A DNA stretch of 64,000 bases from the NCBI GenBank assembly GCA_009845425.1, contig VXZQ01000007.1, positions 186,001 through 250,000 of the forward strand, read 5' to 3'. This stretch comes from Holophagales bacterium. GTDB lineage: Bacteria > Acidobacteriota > Thermoanaerobaculia > Multivoradales > Multivoraceae. The stretch's first letter is position 1, and every line of letters begins with the position of its first letter. The translations under genes were made by a program, and so were the position numbers. The notes beneath the pieces were generated by a model, which saw only the letters and a program-made list of their open reading frames with translations, searched no databases and was not told the DNA's origin. Positions 7,505-20,507 of the stretch are shown here, piece after piece.

Positions 7505-8668
7505 ATGAAACTCGCCCATACCCTCAGGATCTCGACCGCTCAGGCCGTCGCGGCGATGATCCTCCTGTCCCTTCCCCTGGTGGCCGGCTGTGCGTTCGAC
7601 AGCGGCGTGGCCGGCGAGCCGCCAGCCTCCGAGGCCGTGACGCCGGTTGCCGACGATGCGATTCCCGTCGCGGCGTTGCCGCTCTTCCGCGGCCGGATCG
7701 AGTCCGTGCTCCGCTTCTCGACCAACCTCGAGGCCGAGAACCGGGTCGACGTGCTGGCCGAGGCCGAGCGGCACGTGACCGACCTCCTCGTCGAGGAGGG
7801 AGACGCCGTGCGCGCCGGCCAGACCATGCTGCTGCTCGAAGACGAGGCGCAGCGCACGGCGCTCAAGAGGGTCGAGAGCCAGCTCGAGCGCTCCCGCCTG
7901 GAGTACGAGCGCCAGAAGCGTCTCTTCGAGCAGGACCTGATCAGCGAGCAGGCCTACAACCAGGCGCGCTATGACATGGAACAGCTCGAGCTCGCGCTCG
8001 AGGACGCCGAGCGGGAGTTGGGCTATGCGACGGTTACGGCGCCGATCTCTGGCGTCGTTACCGAGCGGATCATCAACGTGGGCGACCACGTCGAAACCCA
8101 CTCCAAGCTGTTCGAGATCGTCGACTTCGACTCGATCGTGGCCCGGGTGTTCGTGCCCGAGCGGCAGTTGGCGGGCCTCTTCGTCGGCCAGCCGGCTCGT
8201 GTGCTGGCCCAGTCGCTGGCGGGTTCGCGGGAGGCCGCGATCGAGCGCATCTCGCCCGTGGTCGATCCCCAGAGCGGCACGGTCAAGGTCACGCTCGGCA
8301 TTCCGGGCAACCAGGGCCTGCTGCCCGGCATGTACGTCGAAGTCGACCTGGTCGCGGCCGCCCTGGAGGACACGTTGCTGGCGCCGAAGCGGGCGCTGGT
8401 CTACGACCAGGAGCAGGTCTTCGTGTTCCGGGTTGCGCAGGGCGATGACGGTCCCCGGGCGGAGCGACTGCTGGTCCGGATTCTCATCGAGAGTGAGGAC
8501 GTCGTTCATCTGGAGGGCGACCTGGCCGACGGCGAGCGTCTGATCGTGGCCGGGCAGGCGGGCCTGAAGGACGGCGCCCGGATCCGTCTGCTCGACCCGA
8601 GAGAAGCCCTCGGTTCGGGGGCGGAACTGGGCGCGACGTCGACCCCGACCTACCAGCCCGCAAGCTGA
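7505..8668 (+). CDS. RND efflux periplasmic adaptor (HlyD/MFP family), lipoprotein
   Basis: The 387-residue membrane-fusion protein has a lipoprotein signal ending in PLVAGC (Cys near residue 25). The lipoyl half VTDLLVEEGDAVRAGQTMLL comes first, then a coiled-coil hairpin from about residue 118 (QRTALKRVESQLERSRLEYE and the arm after it), then the second lipoyl half GYATVTAPISGVVTERIINV and a beta-barrel and membrane-proximal region. It bridges an inner-membrane RND pump and an outer-membrane channel. It is followed after 30 bases by two RND permease genes. No TolC-like channel gene is in the window, so the channel must be supplied elsewhere. Confidence 0.93.
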   Translation: MKLAHTLRISTAQAVAAMILLSLPLVAGCAFDSGVAGEPPASEAVTPVADDAIPVAALPLFRGRIESVLRFSTNLEAENRVDVLAEAERHVTDLLVEEGDAVRAGQTMLLLEDEAQRTALKRVESQLERSRLEYERQKRLFEQDLISEQAYNQARYDMEQLELALEDAERELGYATVTAPISGVVTERIINVGDHVETHSKLFEIVDFDSIVARVFVPERQLAGLFVGQPARVLAQSLAGSREAAIERISPVVDPQSGTVKVTLGIPGNQGLLPGMYVEVDLVAAALEDTLLAPKRALVYDQEQVFVFRVAQGDDGPRAERLLVRILIESEDVVHLEGDLADGERLIVAGQAGLKDGARIRLLDPREALGSGAELGATSTPTYQPAS

Positions 8669-8698
8669 TCCGGCACACGACATAGACAGGAGCGCGGC

Positions 8699-12258
<3,560 letters not shown>

Positions 12259-12262
<4 letters not shown>

Positions 12263-15200
12263 TCCCCGGCGGATTGGGCAGGTCCCTGCCCCGGCTCTCG
12301 CTGGAGCGCCGCGTCGGCGTTCTCGTGGTGGTCGGTGCGGTCCTGGTCATGGGGTTGGTGGCGGCCCTGTCGCTGCCGATCGAGCTGATCCCGTCCGGCT
12401 ACAGCTCGCCCTTCCTGCGGGTGACCGTCCCATGGCGGGACGCGCCGCCTCAGGAGGTACTGGACAAGATCACGATCCCGCTGGAAGAGGAACTGGCGAC
12501 CATTCGCGGGCTCGAGAACCAGTACTCGTTCTGCGCCGTCGGCTTCAGCCAGGTCTTCCTGAGCTTCGCGCACGGCACGGACATGGACGTTGCCTACCGG
12601 GAGGTCCGGGACCGGATCGAGCGCGCCCGGGCCCGCCTGCCTGAAGACGTACAGCAGGTCTTCATCCGCAAGGACGACGACACCGGAATGCCGGTGGCGA
12701 TGGTCGGGGTCCTCGTCGACGAGGGGACGGCGGACACGTACAACCTGATCCAGAACGAGGTCATCCTGAAGCTGGAGCGGTTGCCCGGCGTGGCCTCGGT
12801 CGACGCCCAGGGCCTGCTGGAGCGGGAAGTGCTGATCGAACTCGACCGGCAGCGGGTCGAGGCGGCGGGCCTGAACATCTTCGAGATCGCCCAGGATCTG
12901 CAATCGGACTACTTCACCCTGGCGTCGGGCAACGTTCGCGCCGGCGACCGCAAGCTGCTCCTGCGGTCGGTGGCGGGTTACCCCGCGCCCCAGAACGTCC
13001 GCGACATGCTGATCACCGAGACGGTGCGGCTGGGCGACATCGCTTCCGTGCGCTACGACGTTCCCGACGACGAGTTCCGGGTGCGGGTGAACGGCCTGCC
13101 CGCGTACGCGATCCGGGTGCAGAAGGAAGGCGAGGCGAACGCGCTGGAAGTGGCCCGCGAGGTCGAACACGTGGTGCGGGAGCTGGCGGCGAATCCGCGC
13201 CTCGCGGCAATCGAGGCGGACGTGATCATGAGTTCGGGCGAGATCATCCGCGACTCGATGGGGGTGCTTCTGTCGAGCGGCCGGATCGGGGCGATCTTCG
13301 CGATGATCGTGCTCTTCTTCTTCCTCCGCCGGCTGCGGATGAGCTTGATCATCGCCTTCTCGATTCCGCTCTCCATGGTCGTGGCGGTGGTCGCGATGTA
13401 CTTCTTCGGCGAGACCTTCAACGTGATCTCGCTGCTCGGGCTGATGATCTCGGTCGGGCTCCTGGTCGACAACTCGGTGGTCGTGGCCGAGAACATCCAC
13501 CGCCTGCACCAGAGCGGCGTGGGGCGTCGTCAGGCGACGCTGCAGGGGGCGGGGGAGATCGCGCTGGCGATCACGACGGCCACCCTGACCACCGTCATCG
13601 TGTTCCTGCCGGTTTCGCTGGTCGAGGGTCAGGGTCAGTTCATGCTGCTCCGGCTCGTCATCCCGATTACCGTTTCCCTGCTCGCTTCTCTGGTGGTGGC
13701 GCTGGTCGTCGTGCCGTTGGCCGTCTACGTCACGTTGCCGTCGCGGTCGTCGAGTGAAAGCGGGGCGCTGCGCCACGCCCGGAACGCATCGAACGTCGTC
13801 CTGCGACGGGCCTATGACGCGACCTTCGGTCTCCTGAACCGCGTCTACAACGGCATGCTGGCCTACGGGCTGCGCCGGCGGCTCGACGTCGTCCTCCTGC
13901 TCGTGGCGGCGCTGGCTCTGACCCAGGTCGCAGCCAGCGGCCGGGTCGGGGTCGTTCCGATGTCGGAGGACGACCAGGCCTTCTTCAACGTCGAGGTCCG
14001 GTTGCCGCGCAACATCTCGTTCGACGAGACGATCGAGTACTTCGCGCGCGCCGAGGAGAAGATCGACGGCCTGCGCGATGAACTCGATCTCGAGTACCTC
14101 GTCTTCTTTCACGAGCGCACCTGGGGCCAGATCCAGGGGATCATGGCGACCGGCGCCGATCTCAAGATGCGCGAGGCCACGGAGCGGGTGATCGACCTGA
14201 TGCCCGAGATGCCGGGTGTGCGCTTCCATACAGGCTTCGCCTCGGAGCAGGAGACGACCGACAAGGCGCTCGAGACGCTGACCCTGTTCGGCGAGGACGC
14301 CGAGGTTCTCGAAGAGGTGGCGAGCGGCGTCGAGGACCGGCTGGCGCGCGTTCCGGGCGTACTGGCGGTCAAGAAGTCGGCCGACGAGGCTCCGAACGAA
14401 CTCGCGCTGGTCCTGGACCGGGATCTCGCGATGCGCCAGCAGGTCAACCCGCGGACGCTGGCGGTGATGGTCGGCTACGCGCTGCGCGGCCAGGCACTGC
14501 CGCGGATCTACTACGGCGGCCGCGACATCCCGGTGCGCATCCGCTTCGAGGAGGAGGACCGCCAGAGCCTCGCGGAACTCCGTGACTTCTCGGTGCCGAC
14601 CGAAAGTGGCGAGGCGCTCGCCATCGGCACCCTCGTCGACGTGCGCCAGCAGCCGTCCGCGACCCGGATCTCCCGTCGCGACAAGCAGACCGCGCGCCGG
14701 ATCACGGTCGAGCTCGAAGAGGGCCGGGAGAGCGAGGCGCGGCGGGCGGTGCGTGCCGTCGCCGCGCAGACCGACCTGCCCGAAGGCGTCGCCTGGGCCC
14801 GGCTGGTGCGCAACGTCGCCGCCGAGGAGACCCGGAACCTCATGATCGCCGCGCTCATGTCGATCGCCTTCGTCTACCTGCTGATGGGCTTCCTGTTCGA
14901 GAGCTTCCTGCTGCCGGTTGCGATCCTGGTCACGATTCCGCTCGCCAGCATGGGGGTGACCTGGATTCACCTGCTTGCCGGGCGCGACCTCGACTTCCTC
15001 GGTCTGGTCGGCCTGATCATCCTGATCGGCGTCGTCGTCAACAACGGGATCGTTCTCCTCGACTCCGTCAACCGGCTGCGGGCCGCGGGTATGGAACGGA
15101 CCGAGGCTCTCCTGGAAGCCGCCAACCGGCGCTTCCGGCCGATCATGATGACGGCGCTGACCACGATCGGCGGCATGGTGCCGCTGCTGTTCGGCCAGCC

Positions 15201-15396
15201 GACCCAGATGGGGTTGAGCTACAAGAGCTTCGCCCTGACCCTGATCGGCGGCATGGCCGCGGCGACGCTGCTGACCCTGCTCGCGGTGCCGGTGTTCTAC
15301 ACGCTGATCGAGGACGGCAGGGCGTGGGTCGGGCGGACGCTGGCGGGCGTACTCGCGCCGGGGCGGAAGGCCACGGTCGGTTCCCCGGGCGCGTAG
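12259..15396 (+). CDS. RND transporter permease (second subunit of a tandem pair)
   Basis: The 1045-residue RND permease is of normal family length and is translationally coupled to the upstream permease. Features are TM1 near residues 20-40, VPWRDAPPQEVLDKITIPLE in the first porter subdomain, TM4 GLLVDNSVVVAENIHRLHQS near residue 403 (Asp-Asn in place of Asp-Asp), and the C-terminal TM10-12 region with GVVVNNGIVLLDSVNRLRAA. One adaptor with two adjacent permeases recalls MdtABC-type heteromultimeric pumps. Whether the two form a mixed trimer is inference from layout. Cargo unknown. Confidence 0.92.
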
Positions 15397-15482
15397 AACC
15401 AGGGTGTCGGCCGGCTGTGGACCGCCGAAGATCCATTCGGTTGGACTGGTTGGCGAGGATTTGGCGAGATTTGCGTGAGGAC

Positions 15483-15510
15483 TTGGGTGTACTTGCAACG
15501 CTGTTATAGT
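15483..15510 (+). promoter_or_regulatory. Sigma70-type promoter of the TonB-dependent receptor gene
   Basis: TTGGGT (15483-15488) and TATAGT (15505-15510) are separated by 16 bases, the best -35/-10 match in the window. Transcription should start near 15517, giving an untranslated leader of about 170 bases before the ATG at 15689. The remaining intergenic sequence (15397-15688) holds this promoter, the leader and a palindrome, with no credible ORF. Confidence 0.6.
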
Positions 15511-15655
15511 CCCTTCCCACAAAGCGACAGGTAGCTCTCTCCGGTCAGGGCAGCCGGGGTTCGGATAGTCCAGCAGGCATCCGACGCTCTTCGTTCATTC
15601 CGATTCCTCCGGCTTGGCCGCCCCGGGGAGTCGGATGAACCCTCACCCTTAGTGG

Positions 15656-15667
15656 CTGGCTAGCCAG
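15656..15667. promoter_or_regulatory. Perfect 12-base palindrome beside the ribosome-binding site
   Basis: CTGGCTAGCCAG ends three bases before the GGAAAGGAGG ribosome site (15671-15680) and 21 bases before the receptor ATG. It could be a protein-binding operator in the leader or a small hairpin that modulates access to the ribosome site. Which one cannot be told from sequence. Confidence 0.4.
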
Positions 15668-15688
15668 TAAGGAAAGGAGGATCGGCTC

Positions 15689-18600
15689 ATGAAACGTACT
15701 CTGGCTCTGGTCGCAACCCTCGTTCTCCTCGGCTTGGCGCCGCCTGTTGCCGCGGACAGTCCTGAAACCGGGATCGTCCTTGGCCGGGCGGTGGACACGA
15801 ACGGGGCTCCGATGCCCGGCGTAGCAGTGACCATCGTCGGCGACCGCGGTGAGAAAGTGGCGATTACCGGCACCGAGGGCGGCTATCGGTTCGCTCTACT
15901 GACTCCGGGGGCGTACACGGTCAGGGGGAGCCTGGACGGCTATCGCGATGCGGAGGCGGCGGTCAACGTGACACCTGGAGCTCGCTCCGAAATCAACCTC
16001 ATCATGGGTCTTGAGGCAGCCGGAGAGATCACCGTTACGGCGGAAGCCCCCGTGATCAACCGCTTCGAGTCGACGTCAGCGGGCACCGTGACGTCCGACG
16101 TCGCGACGAATGTCATGTCCGTCAACACGAACTACTACAGCTCCCTGGCCCTGTTGCCTGGCGTGACATCGGATGGCGACCTGGCCGATGAGTATCCCGG
16201 GTCAAACGGTGCGCGCTGGATGGAAGGGGCCGTCTTCGTGGATGGAGTCGACACGACCTACACCCGTCGCGGTGGTTCACGGATGTACCTGCCACACATT
16301 GCGGTCTCCTCGACGACGCTGCAATCGACGACGGGCGGCGCTGAGTACGGCCGTGCGGTCGGCGGCATCACCAACGTCGTGACCAAGTCAGGTACCAACC
16401 GGTTCCACGGTGAGTACTTCGTGCATCGCCAGCAGGGCGACTGGGTCTCCGAGTACAAGTCCCACCCGGAGTTGGCAGAACGATGGAATTGCAGGCGTCG
16501 CGCCGTCGTGCAACCCCAGAACGACTGGCTCCGGCCGTCGTGTCAGCCGGACTTCTTCCATCGGAACGAACGGGAAAAGGACTACTCGGACCTCACACTA
16601 CAGGGCTCGATCGGTGGTCCGATTGCCCGGAACAAGGCCTGGTTCTTCGCTGCCGCGGCTGACACGAACACCTTTAGCAGCCAGGAGACGTTCAGCGGCG
16701 ACATCGTGGACAACAGCGCTTACGTGGGCAGCAGGATCGCGAAACTGAACTTCCAGCCCAGTCCGGCTCACGCACTGGCTGCCTACTACACCACCTCGCC
16801 GCTCGATGTGACCTTCGTCCTAGGCGACGTTCCGTCCGACCGCTACACGGCCACACCGCACGAGTTCGGCGGCGAACTGGTGACGGGAAGCTGGAACTGG
16901 AGTGCGCGCTCCGACCTGTTTCTCGAGTTCAAGCTTGCTTTCCACGACTCCAGCGAGCACAAGGCTCTCAACGCCGGCGAGGGCTATGACCTGGAGTCCG
17001 CGCTCGCGGAGAAACAGCAGGATCCGCGCTACCCCGCCAACAACCAGGGACCCCACAGCCCCGGCAACAACTTCCACGGCTACGTCGGATATCGGGGTGG
17101 CGAACAGCATTGGTGGAACGGTTGGATTCTGGACAACGGTTTCGGCCGCAACGACTATCCGCGTGATCAGGCGAACGCCCGTGTGACCTGGTTTGCCAGT
17201 GATGCGCACGAAGCCCTCTTCGGCTTCGACTGGCAGGATGTCGCCTGGGAACAGAACCTGCAGCGCAACAACCTCTACGTGGGGAACGTGTTCGACGCCT
17301 CGAGCCCGTCCGGTTTCGATAGCTGCAGCATTATCCGCATTGGCTACCGGCTCTGCTATCTGGAGGACTACAGCCCGGCCGACCTCGAGGGAGAGCCGAT
17401 ACTCCACGGCACGAAGTCGTCCAACACGGCCTTCTTCGCCCAGGACCGGTTCTCCGCCGGAGATCATTGGACGTTCAACCTCGGACTCCGGTACGAAGAC
17501 CAGGTCCACCTGAACGACGTCAGGCGCACCGTCATCGATTCCCAGGACCTCTCGCCGAGGGTCTTCGCCGCGTACGACTTCCGAGCCGACGGTCGGACTC
17601 TGCTAAGCCTGAGTCTCGGTCGGGCGTACCAGCACCTGCCGCAGGATCTCTCCAACAACCATCTCCTGGAGGGTTGGAACGGTACGAATGCCTTCGACCG
17701 ATTCATCTACTGCGACGATCTCGCGGCTTTCTTCCTCAGACATGTGTGTAGGGGAGTTGGCTACACCGGGCTGATCGGCAAGCTGCGCCCCGGAACGATG
17801 TGGCGCCAGATTGATGCGGGCGTTATTCCCCAAGTGGATATCGACCCCTACTTCAAGGATGAGATCGATCTGAGTCTGCGGTGGGCGTTGAATCCCAGGT
17901 GGTACTTCCAGGCCAGCGCAATCTACTGGACGTTCGAGAACTCCATCGGCACGACGGAGCAGAGGCTGCCCAACGGGAACTACTTCCGGTTCACGGAGAA
18001 CTACAAGGACTACGAGAAGGTTCTCGGCCCATTGGGCGTCGTCGACCCGGAGGTGCTGGCGAACTTCGATGAAGGACGGCGCACCTACAGGTCGCTGCAG
18101 CTCCAGCTGAACCGGAACTTCAGGAACAATTGGGCGCTCTTCAACAACCTGACGTACGCTGACGCCAGGGGCCACTTCTGGGGCGGGCTGTTCAACAACA
18201 CGAACTCGGACTACGGGCGGAACCTCGATGTAGTCCTGACCCAAGGGCATATCGATGGTTGCGCGGCGGACCAGCTCGTGCTGGAGGGTGGCCAGCCCGT
18301 CATCGACGCGAACGGCAACCGGATCGTCAAGCCGTATCCGGTGGATTGTCAAGCCATTCTGCAGCCGTTCCTGGGTCAGGCGGTATCTACAATCTACCGG
18401 TACGGTACGGCACGAGAGAACAACGAGTACGTGTGGAACAGCTTCGGCTGGAAGACCTGGAACCTCGGCAATACAGGCCACTCGTTCACTTTGGGCGGTT
18501 CTTTCTCCTGGCGCTCCGGCAAACCCTGGCAGCGCCAGAGCGGCGCGTTCCTGGGGGGTTGCAACAACGCATTTGAAGGCTGCGACCCAGAGCAGGCGAT

Positions 18601-18862
18601 CGTGGGTCGAGGCACGGCACTCTTCTTGGAGCCGCGTGGGACCCGAGACCCCTTCAATCCGATCTGGAATCTCAACCTCACCGGAATATGGAGCTTCCGT
18701 ATCCGGGGGGACTTCACCGGGAATCTCCGTGTTGATGCCACCAATGTGACGAACAACCAGGACGGCCAGCGGGTCAACGCTCAGGGTGAGTTCGGTTCCT
18801 CACGTTACATCGACTGGCAGCGTCCGCGGCGGTTCTCGTTGTCTGCGACGTTCAATTTCTAG
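15689..18862 (+). CDS. TonB-dependent receptor with carboxypeptidase-regulatory-like N-terminal domain
   Basis: The 1057-residue outer-membrane receptor has a signal peptide (MKRTLALVATLVLLGLAPP), then a CarboxypepD_reg-like beta-sandwich at about residues 28-110 (GRAVDTNGAPMPGVAVTIVG, GGYRFALLTPGAYTVRGSLD). A plug domain follows (ITVTAEAPVINRFES, GAVFVDGVDTTYTRRGGSRM, AEYGRAVGGITNVVTKSGTN). The long barrel ends in FSLSATFNF with a terminal Phe, as expected for BAM-inserted barrels. This Oar-like architecture is abundant in Acidobacteriota. A strong GGAGG ribosome site precedes the ATG by 8 bases. It probably imports a large or complex ligand; no periplasmic partner or inner-membrane importer is adjacent. 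Confidence 0.93.
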   Translation: MKRTLALVATLVLLGLAPPVAADSPETGIVLGRAVDTNGAPMPGVAVTIVGDRGEKVAITGTEGGYRFALLTPGAYTVRGSLDGYRDAEAAVNVTPGARSEINLIMGLEAAGEITVTAEAPVINRFESTSAGTVTSDVATNVMSVNTNYYSSLALLPGVTSDGDLADEYPGSNGARWMEGAVFVDGVDTTYTRRGGSRMYLPHIAVSSTTLQSTTGGAEYGRAVGGITNVVTKSGTNRFHGEYFVHRQQGDWVSEYKSHPELAERWNCRRRAVVQPQNDWLRPSCQPDFFHRNEREKDYSDLTLQGSIGGPIARNKAWFFAAAADTNTFSSQETFSGDIVDNSAYVGSRIAKLNFQPSPAHALAAYYTTSPLDVTFVLGDVPSDRYTATPHEFGGELVTGSWNWSARSDLFLEFKLAFHDSSEHKALNAGEGYDLESALAEKQQDPRYPANNQGPHSPGNNFHGYVGYRGGEQHWWNGWILDNGFGRNDYPRDQANARVTWFASDAHEALFGFDWQDVAWEQNLQRNNLYVGNVFDASSPSGFDSCSIIRIGYRLCYLEDYSPADLEGEPILHGTKSSNTAFFAQDRFSAGDHWTFNLGLRYEDQVHLNDVRRTVIDSQDLSPRVFAAYDFRADGRTLLSLSLGRAYQHLPQDLSNNHLLEGWNGTNAFDRFIYCDDLAAFFLRHVCRGVGYTGLIGKLRPGTMWRQIDAGVIPQVDIDPYFKDEIDLSLRWALNPRWYFQASAIYWTFENSIGTTEQRLPNGNYFRFTENYKDYEKVLGPLGVVDPEVLANFDEGRRTYRSLQLQLNRNFRNNWALFNNLTYADARGHFWGGLFNNTNSDYGRNLDVVLTQGHIDGCAADQLVLEGGQPVIDANGNRIVKPYPVDCQAILQPFLGQAVSTIYRYGTARENNEYVWNSFGWKTWNLGNTGHSFTLGGSFSWRSGKPWQRQSGAFLGGCNNAFEGCDPEQAIVGRGTALFLEPRGTRDPFNPIWNLNLTGIWSFRIRGDFTGNLRVDATNVTNNQDGQRVNAQGEFGSSRYIDWQRPRRFSLSATFNF

Positions 18863-19185
18863 AGAGCTCTGTGTGTCGCAGCAACCGGCTCCGTGAGCCA
18901 AGAATGTTGGCCAGAGGGCGCTTTGAAGCGAGAACTGGGGTTCATGTGGAGACAAGATCATCCTCCGATGATCCCCGATGAGCCGAATCTCACGATCACC
19001 TCTCGTTGGACTTCGGGGCCCCCGTTCACGAGCACTTCTCGTTGGGCAGCTCTCGAACTTGCCAATCGCATTGTTGACGGCTACAGTCGGCGATGGTTTT
19101 CTTTTTTTCGCTTTCGCCGTTCCCGCTTTTGTGCCCATCTCGTGTAGGGCTATTGTGCGAGAGCGTAGTAGGAGAGGAGAGAGCA
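18863..19185. other. Gene-poor, lower-GC stretch with an imperfect direct repeat and a terminator
   Basis: No credible gene is seen here. CACGATCACCTCTCGTTGG (18991-19009) recurs as CACGAGCACTTCTCGTTGG (19027-19045), matching at 17 of 19 positions with a 36-base period. T-rich sequence at 19097-19108 is unlike the rest of the window. The base composition suggests recently acquired or non-coding DNA. Confidence 0.45.
19062..19108 (+). terminator. Rho-independent-like terminator downstream of the TonB receptor
   Basis: CCAATCGC (19062-19069) pairs with GCGATGG (19090-19096), one base bulged, around a 20-base loop. It is followed at once by TTTTCTTTTTTT (19097-19108). A stem plus T-run fits an intrinsic terminator on the plus strand, about 200 bases after the receptor stop. 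Confidence 0.45.
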
Positions 19186-19266
19186 GTGAGACACTCTGCT
19201 AGTGTCTGCGCCCATCGCGCGTGGAGTTGGGTGTCGACGGATTGCAGGAGAGGAGAAAGCAAGTGA
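19186..19266 (+). CDS. 26-codon leader-like ORF coupled to the next small ORF
   Basis: The GTG at 19186 is preceded by AGGAGAGGAGAGAGCA, a strong ribosome site, and opens a 26-residue ORF. Its TGA (19264-19266) overlaps the GTG start of the next ORF (GTGA). The product starts VRHSASVCAHRAW and has no recognisable domain. The ribosome-site and start sequence is an imperfect copy of the one at 19246-19265. It may be a translated leader peptide or a by-product of a local duplication. Confidence 0.3.
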   Translation: MRHSASVCAHRAWSWVSTDCRRGESK

Positions 19267-19716
19267 GACTACTCGTATCGGTGATGCTAGCATCTCTGCT
19301 GTTCGCGGTCACAGGTCCCATCTTGGCAGAAGGGGAGCCTACTCCTAGCAAGAGACCGGAGGTTGTGGGTCAGCGAGGCCCTGAGGGCGCAGTGCCTAGC
19401 ACTCACGTTGACCCTGGGGCTTCCGCGATGGCTGGACTCAGGTAAGAGAAAGTTACAGACTGTAGTTCAGCGCTTCGGTCTGCCAACTGGTCTTCCGAGT
19501 AATCCGCTCTGTATGGAAGTATGCGTGGCGGCCGACCTGGAAGTGGGGCTCGCCAGATCTGCGTACGACTCCTGCGTGGCGCTGAAGGGGCCTAACGGGT
19601 GCGAGGCTCAGGCGCGCGCCTTGGCAGAGGCCAATGCTAAGTTGGATGACTGCACGTCATGCCAGGCCGATGGCCCGTGGCGTCCGCCGGTATGCGTCTT
19701 CCCCATGCGCTGCTAG
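19263..19716 (+). pseudogene. Small secreted Cys-rich protein gene, apparently frameshifted
   Basis: A GTG start at 19263 after AGGAGAGGAGAAAGCA gives a clear signal peptide (VRLLVSVMLASLLFAVTGPI), but that frame stops at 19445. The next frame, open through 19716, encodes a Cys-rich tail of about 80 residues (NPLCMEVCVAADLE, YDSCVALKGPNGCEAQ, LDDCTSCQ, ending PMRC) with evenly paired cysteines. The two halves look like one secreted disulphide-rich protein split by an indel between about 19370 and 19445. They could instead be two overlapping small genes. Family not recognised. Confidence 0.4.
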
Positions 19717-19733
19717 TAAGGGGTTTGGGCTAG

Positions 19734-19768
19734 AGCGCTCCCGGGCGATGTGGTTTGTCCCGGGCGCT
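19734..19768. terminator. Hairpin between the small Cys-rich ORF and the VWFA remnant
   Basis: AGCGCTCCCGGG (19734-19745) can pair with CCCGGGCGCT (19759-19768) with a small bulge. It lies between convergent transcripts and may end one or both, but no T-run follows. Confidence 0.3.
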
Positions 19769-19844
19769 TGTAGTAGTTCGCAACCGAAAGGGTGGTGGCT
19801 GGGTCTTGCCCCCCCACTTGCTGGGGTGGGACCAGCGCCCAGAT

Positions 19845-20375
19845 CGAGCATGCGGACCAGGCCGAGCGCCTTGCGCTCCCGCGCTCGCTGAATCGCGTCC
19901 TCAATCTGGCCGCGCGAGTTCGTCCAGTCGGTCAAGCGGGTGCCGTTGTAGCCGTCGAAGGCCACGATGGCGACCTGGTCGGACGGGTTGAGTCGCGCCA
20001 GATCCCTCTCCAGCCGATTCAGGAAACCGTCCCGCTGGCGGCGGATGGCGAAGAGCTCGTCGATGAAGACGAGGAAGTTCGTGCCCACCCGCTCACCTGG
20101 CGTCAGCGAGGGTGCGTTTCCGACACCATCGCCCTCCCTGGCGACCGCATGGCCCTCGTCGATCTCCGTGAAGTAGTCGACCGACACGGGCTCGCCGTCG
20201 ACCAGGAGTTCGAAGTCGCTCGCGTGGAGTCCCTTGACCCGGTTTCCGTCCGGTCCGTGATGACGACCTCGACGTTCACGACGCGGACATCGAGCACCTC
20301 GGCGAAGAGGTCGGGCAGGGGCTCTTCCTGTGCCGCGGCGGGGTAAGCCGCGATTGAGGTCGAAAGGAGTCTCAC
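19845..20375 (-). pseudogene. Decayed VWFA-related gene (frameshifted N-terminal remnant)
   Basis: A GTG at 20375 after AGGAG opens a protein homologous to the five genes upstream: LPDLFAEVLDVRVVNVEVVI matches their start. Near 20247 one base is missing (GACGGAAACC where the paralogues imply GACGGGAAACC), shifting the frame. In the other frame homology resumes (VDYFTEIDEGHAV, NFLVFIDELFAIRRQRD, RLTDWTNSRGQIEDAI) and continues to ALGLVRMLDLG near 19845. There it is cut off, so about two thirds of a normal 530-550-residue protein is lost. It is the terminal, non-functional copy of the tandem array. Confidence 0.75.
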
Positions 20376-20507
20376 CGGCGGTCTCCTATGGTACCGCTCG
20401 CCGAGAGAAGGGCACCACCGATGTCGAGGTTTGGCCGCGAGCCCCGGCGCGGGCCAGGACAGCCCCCTGCCGGACGCTGCCTCCTGTCTCGGTCGGTTCG
20501 TGTGTCG

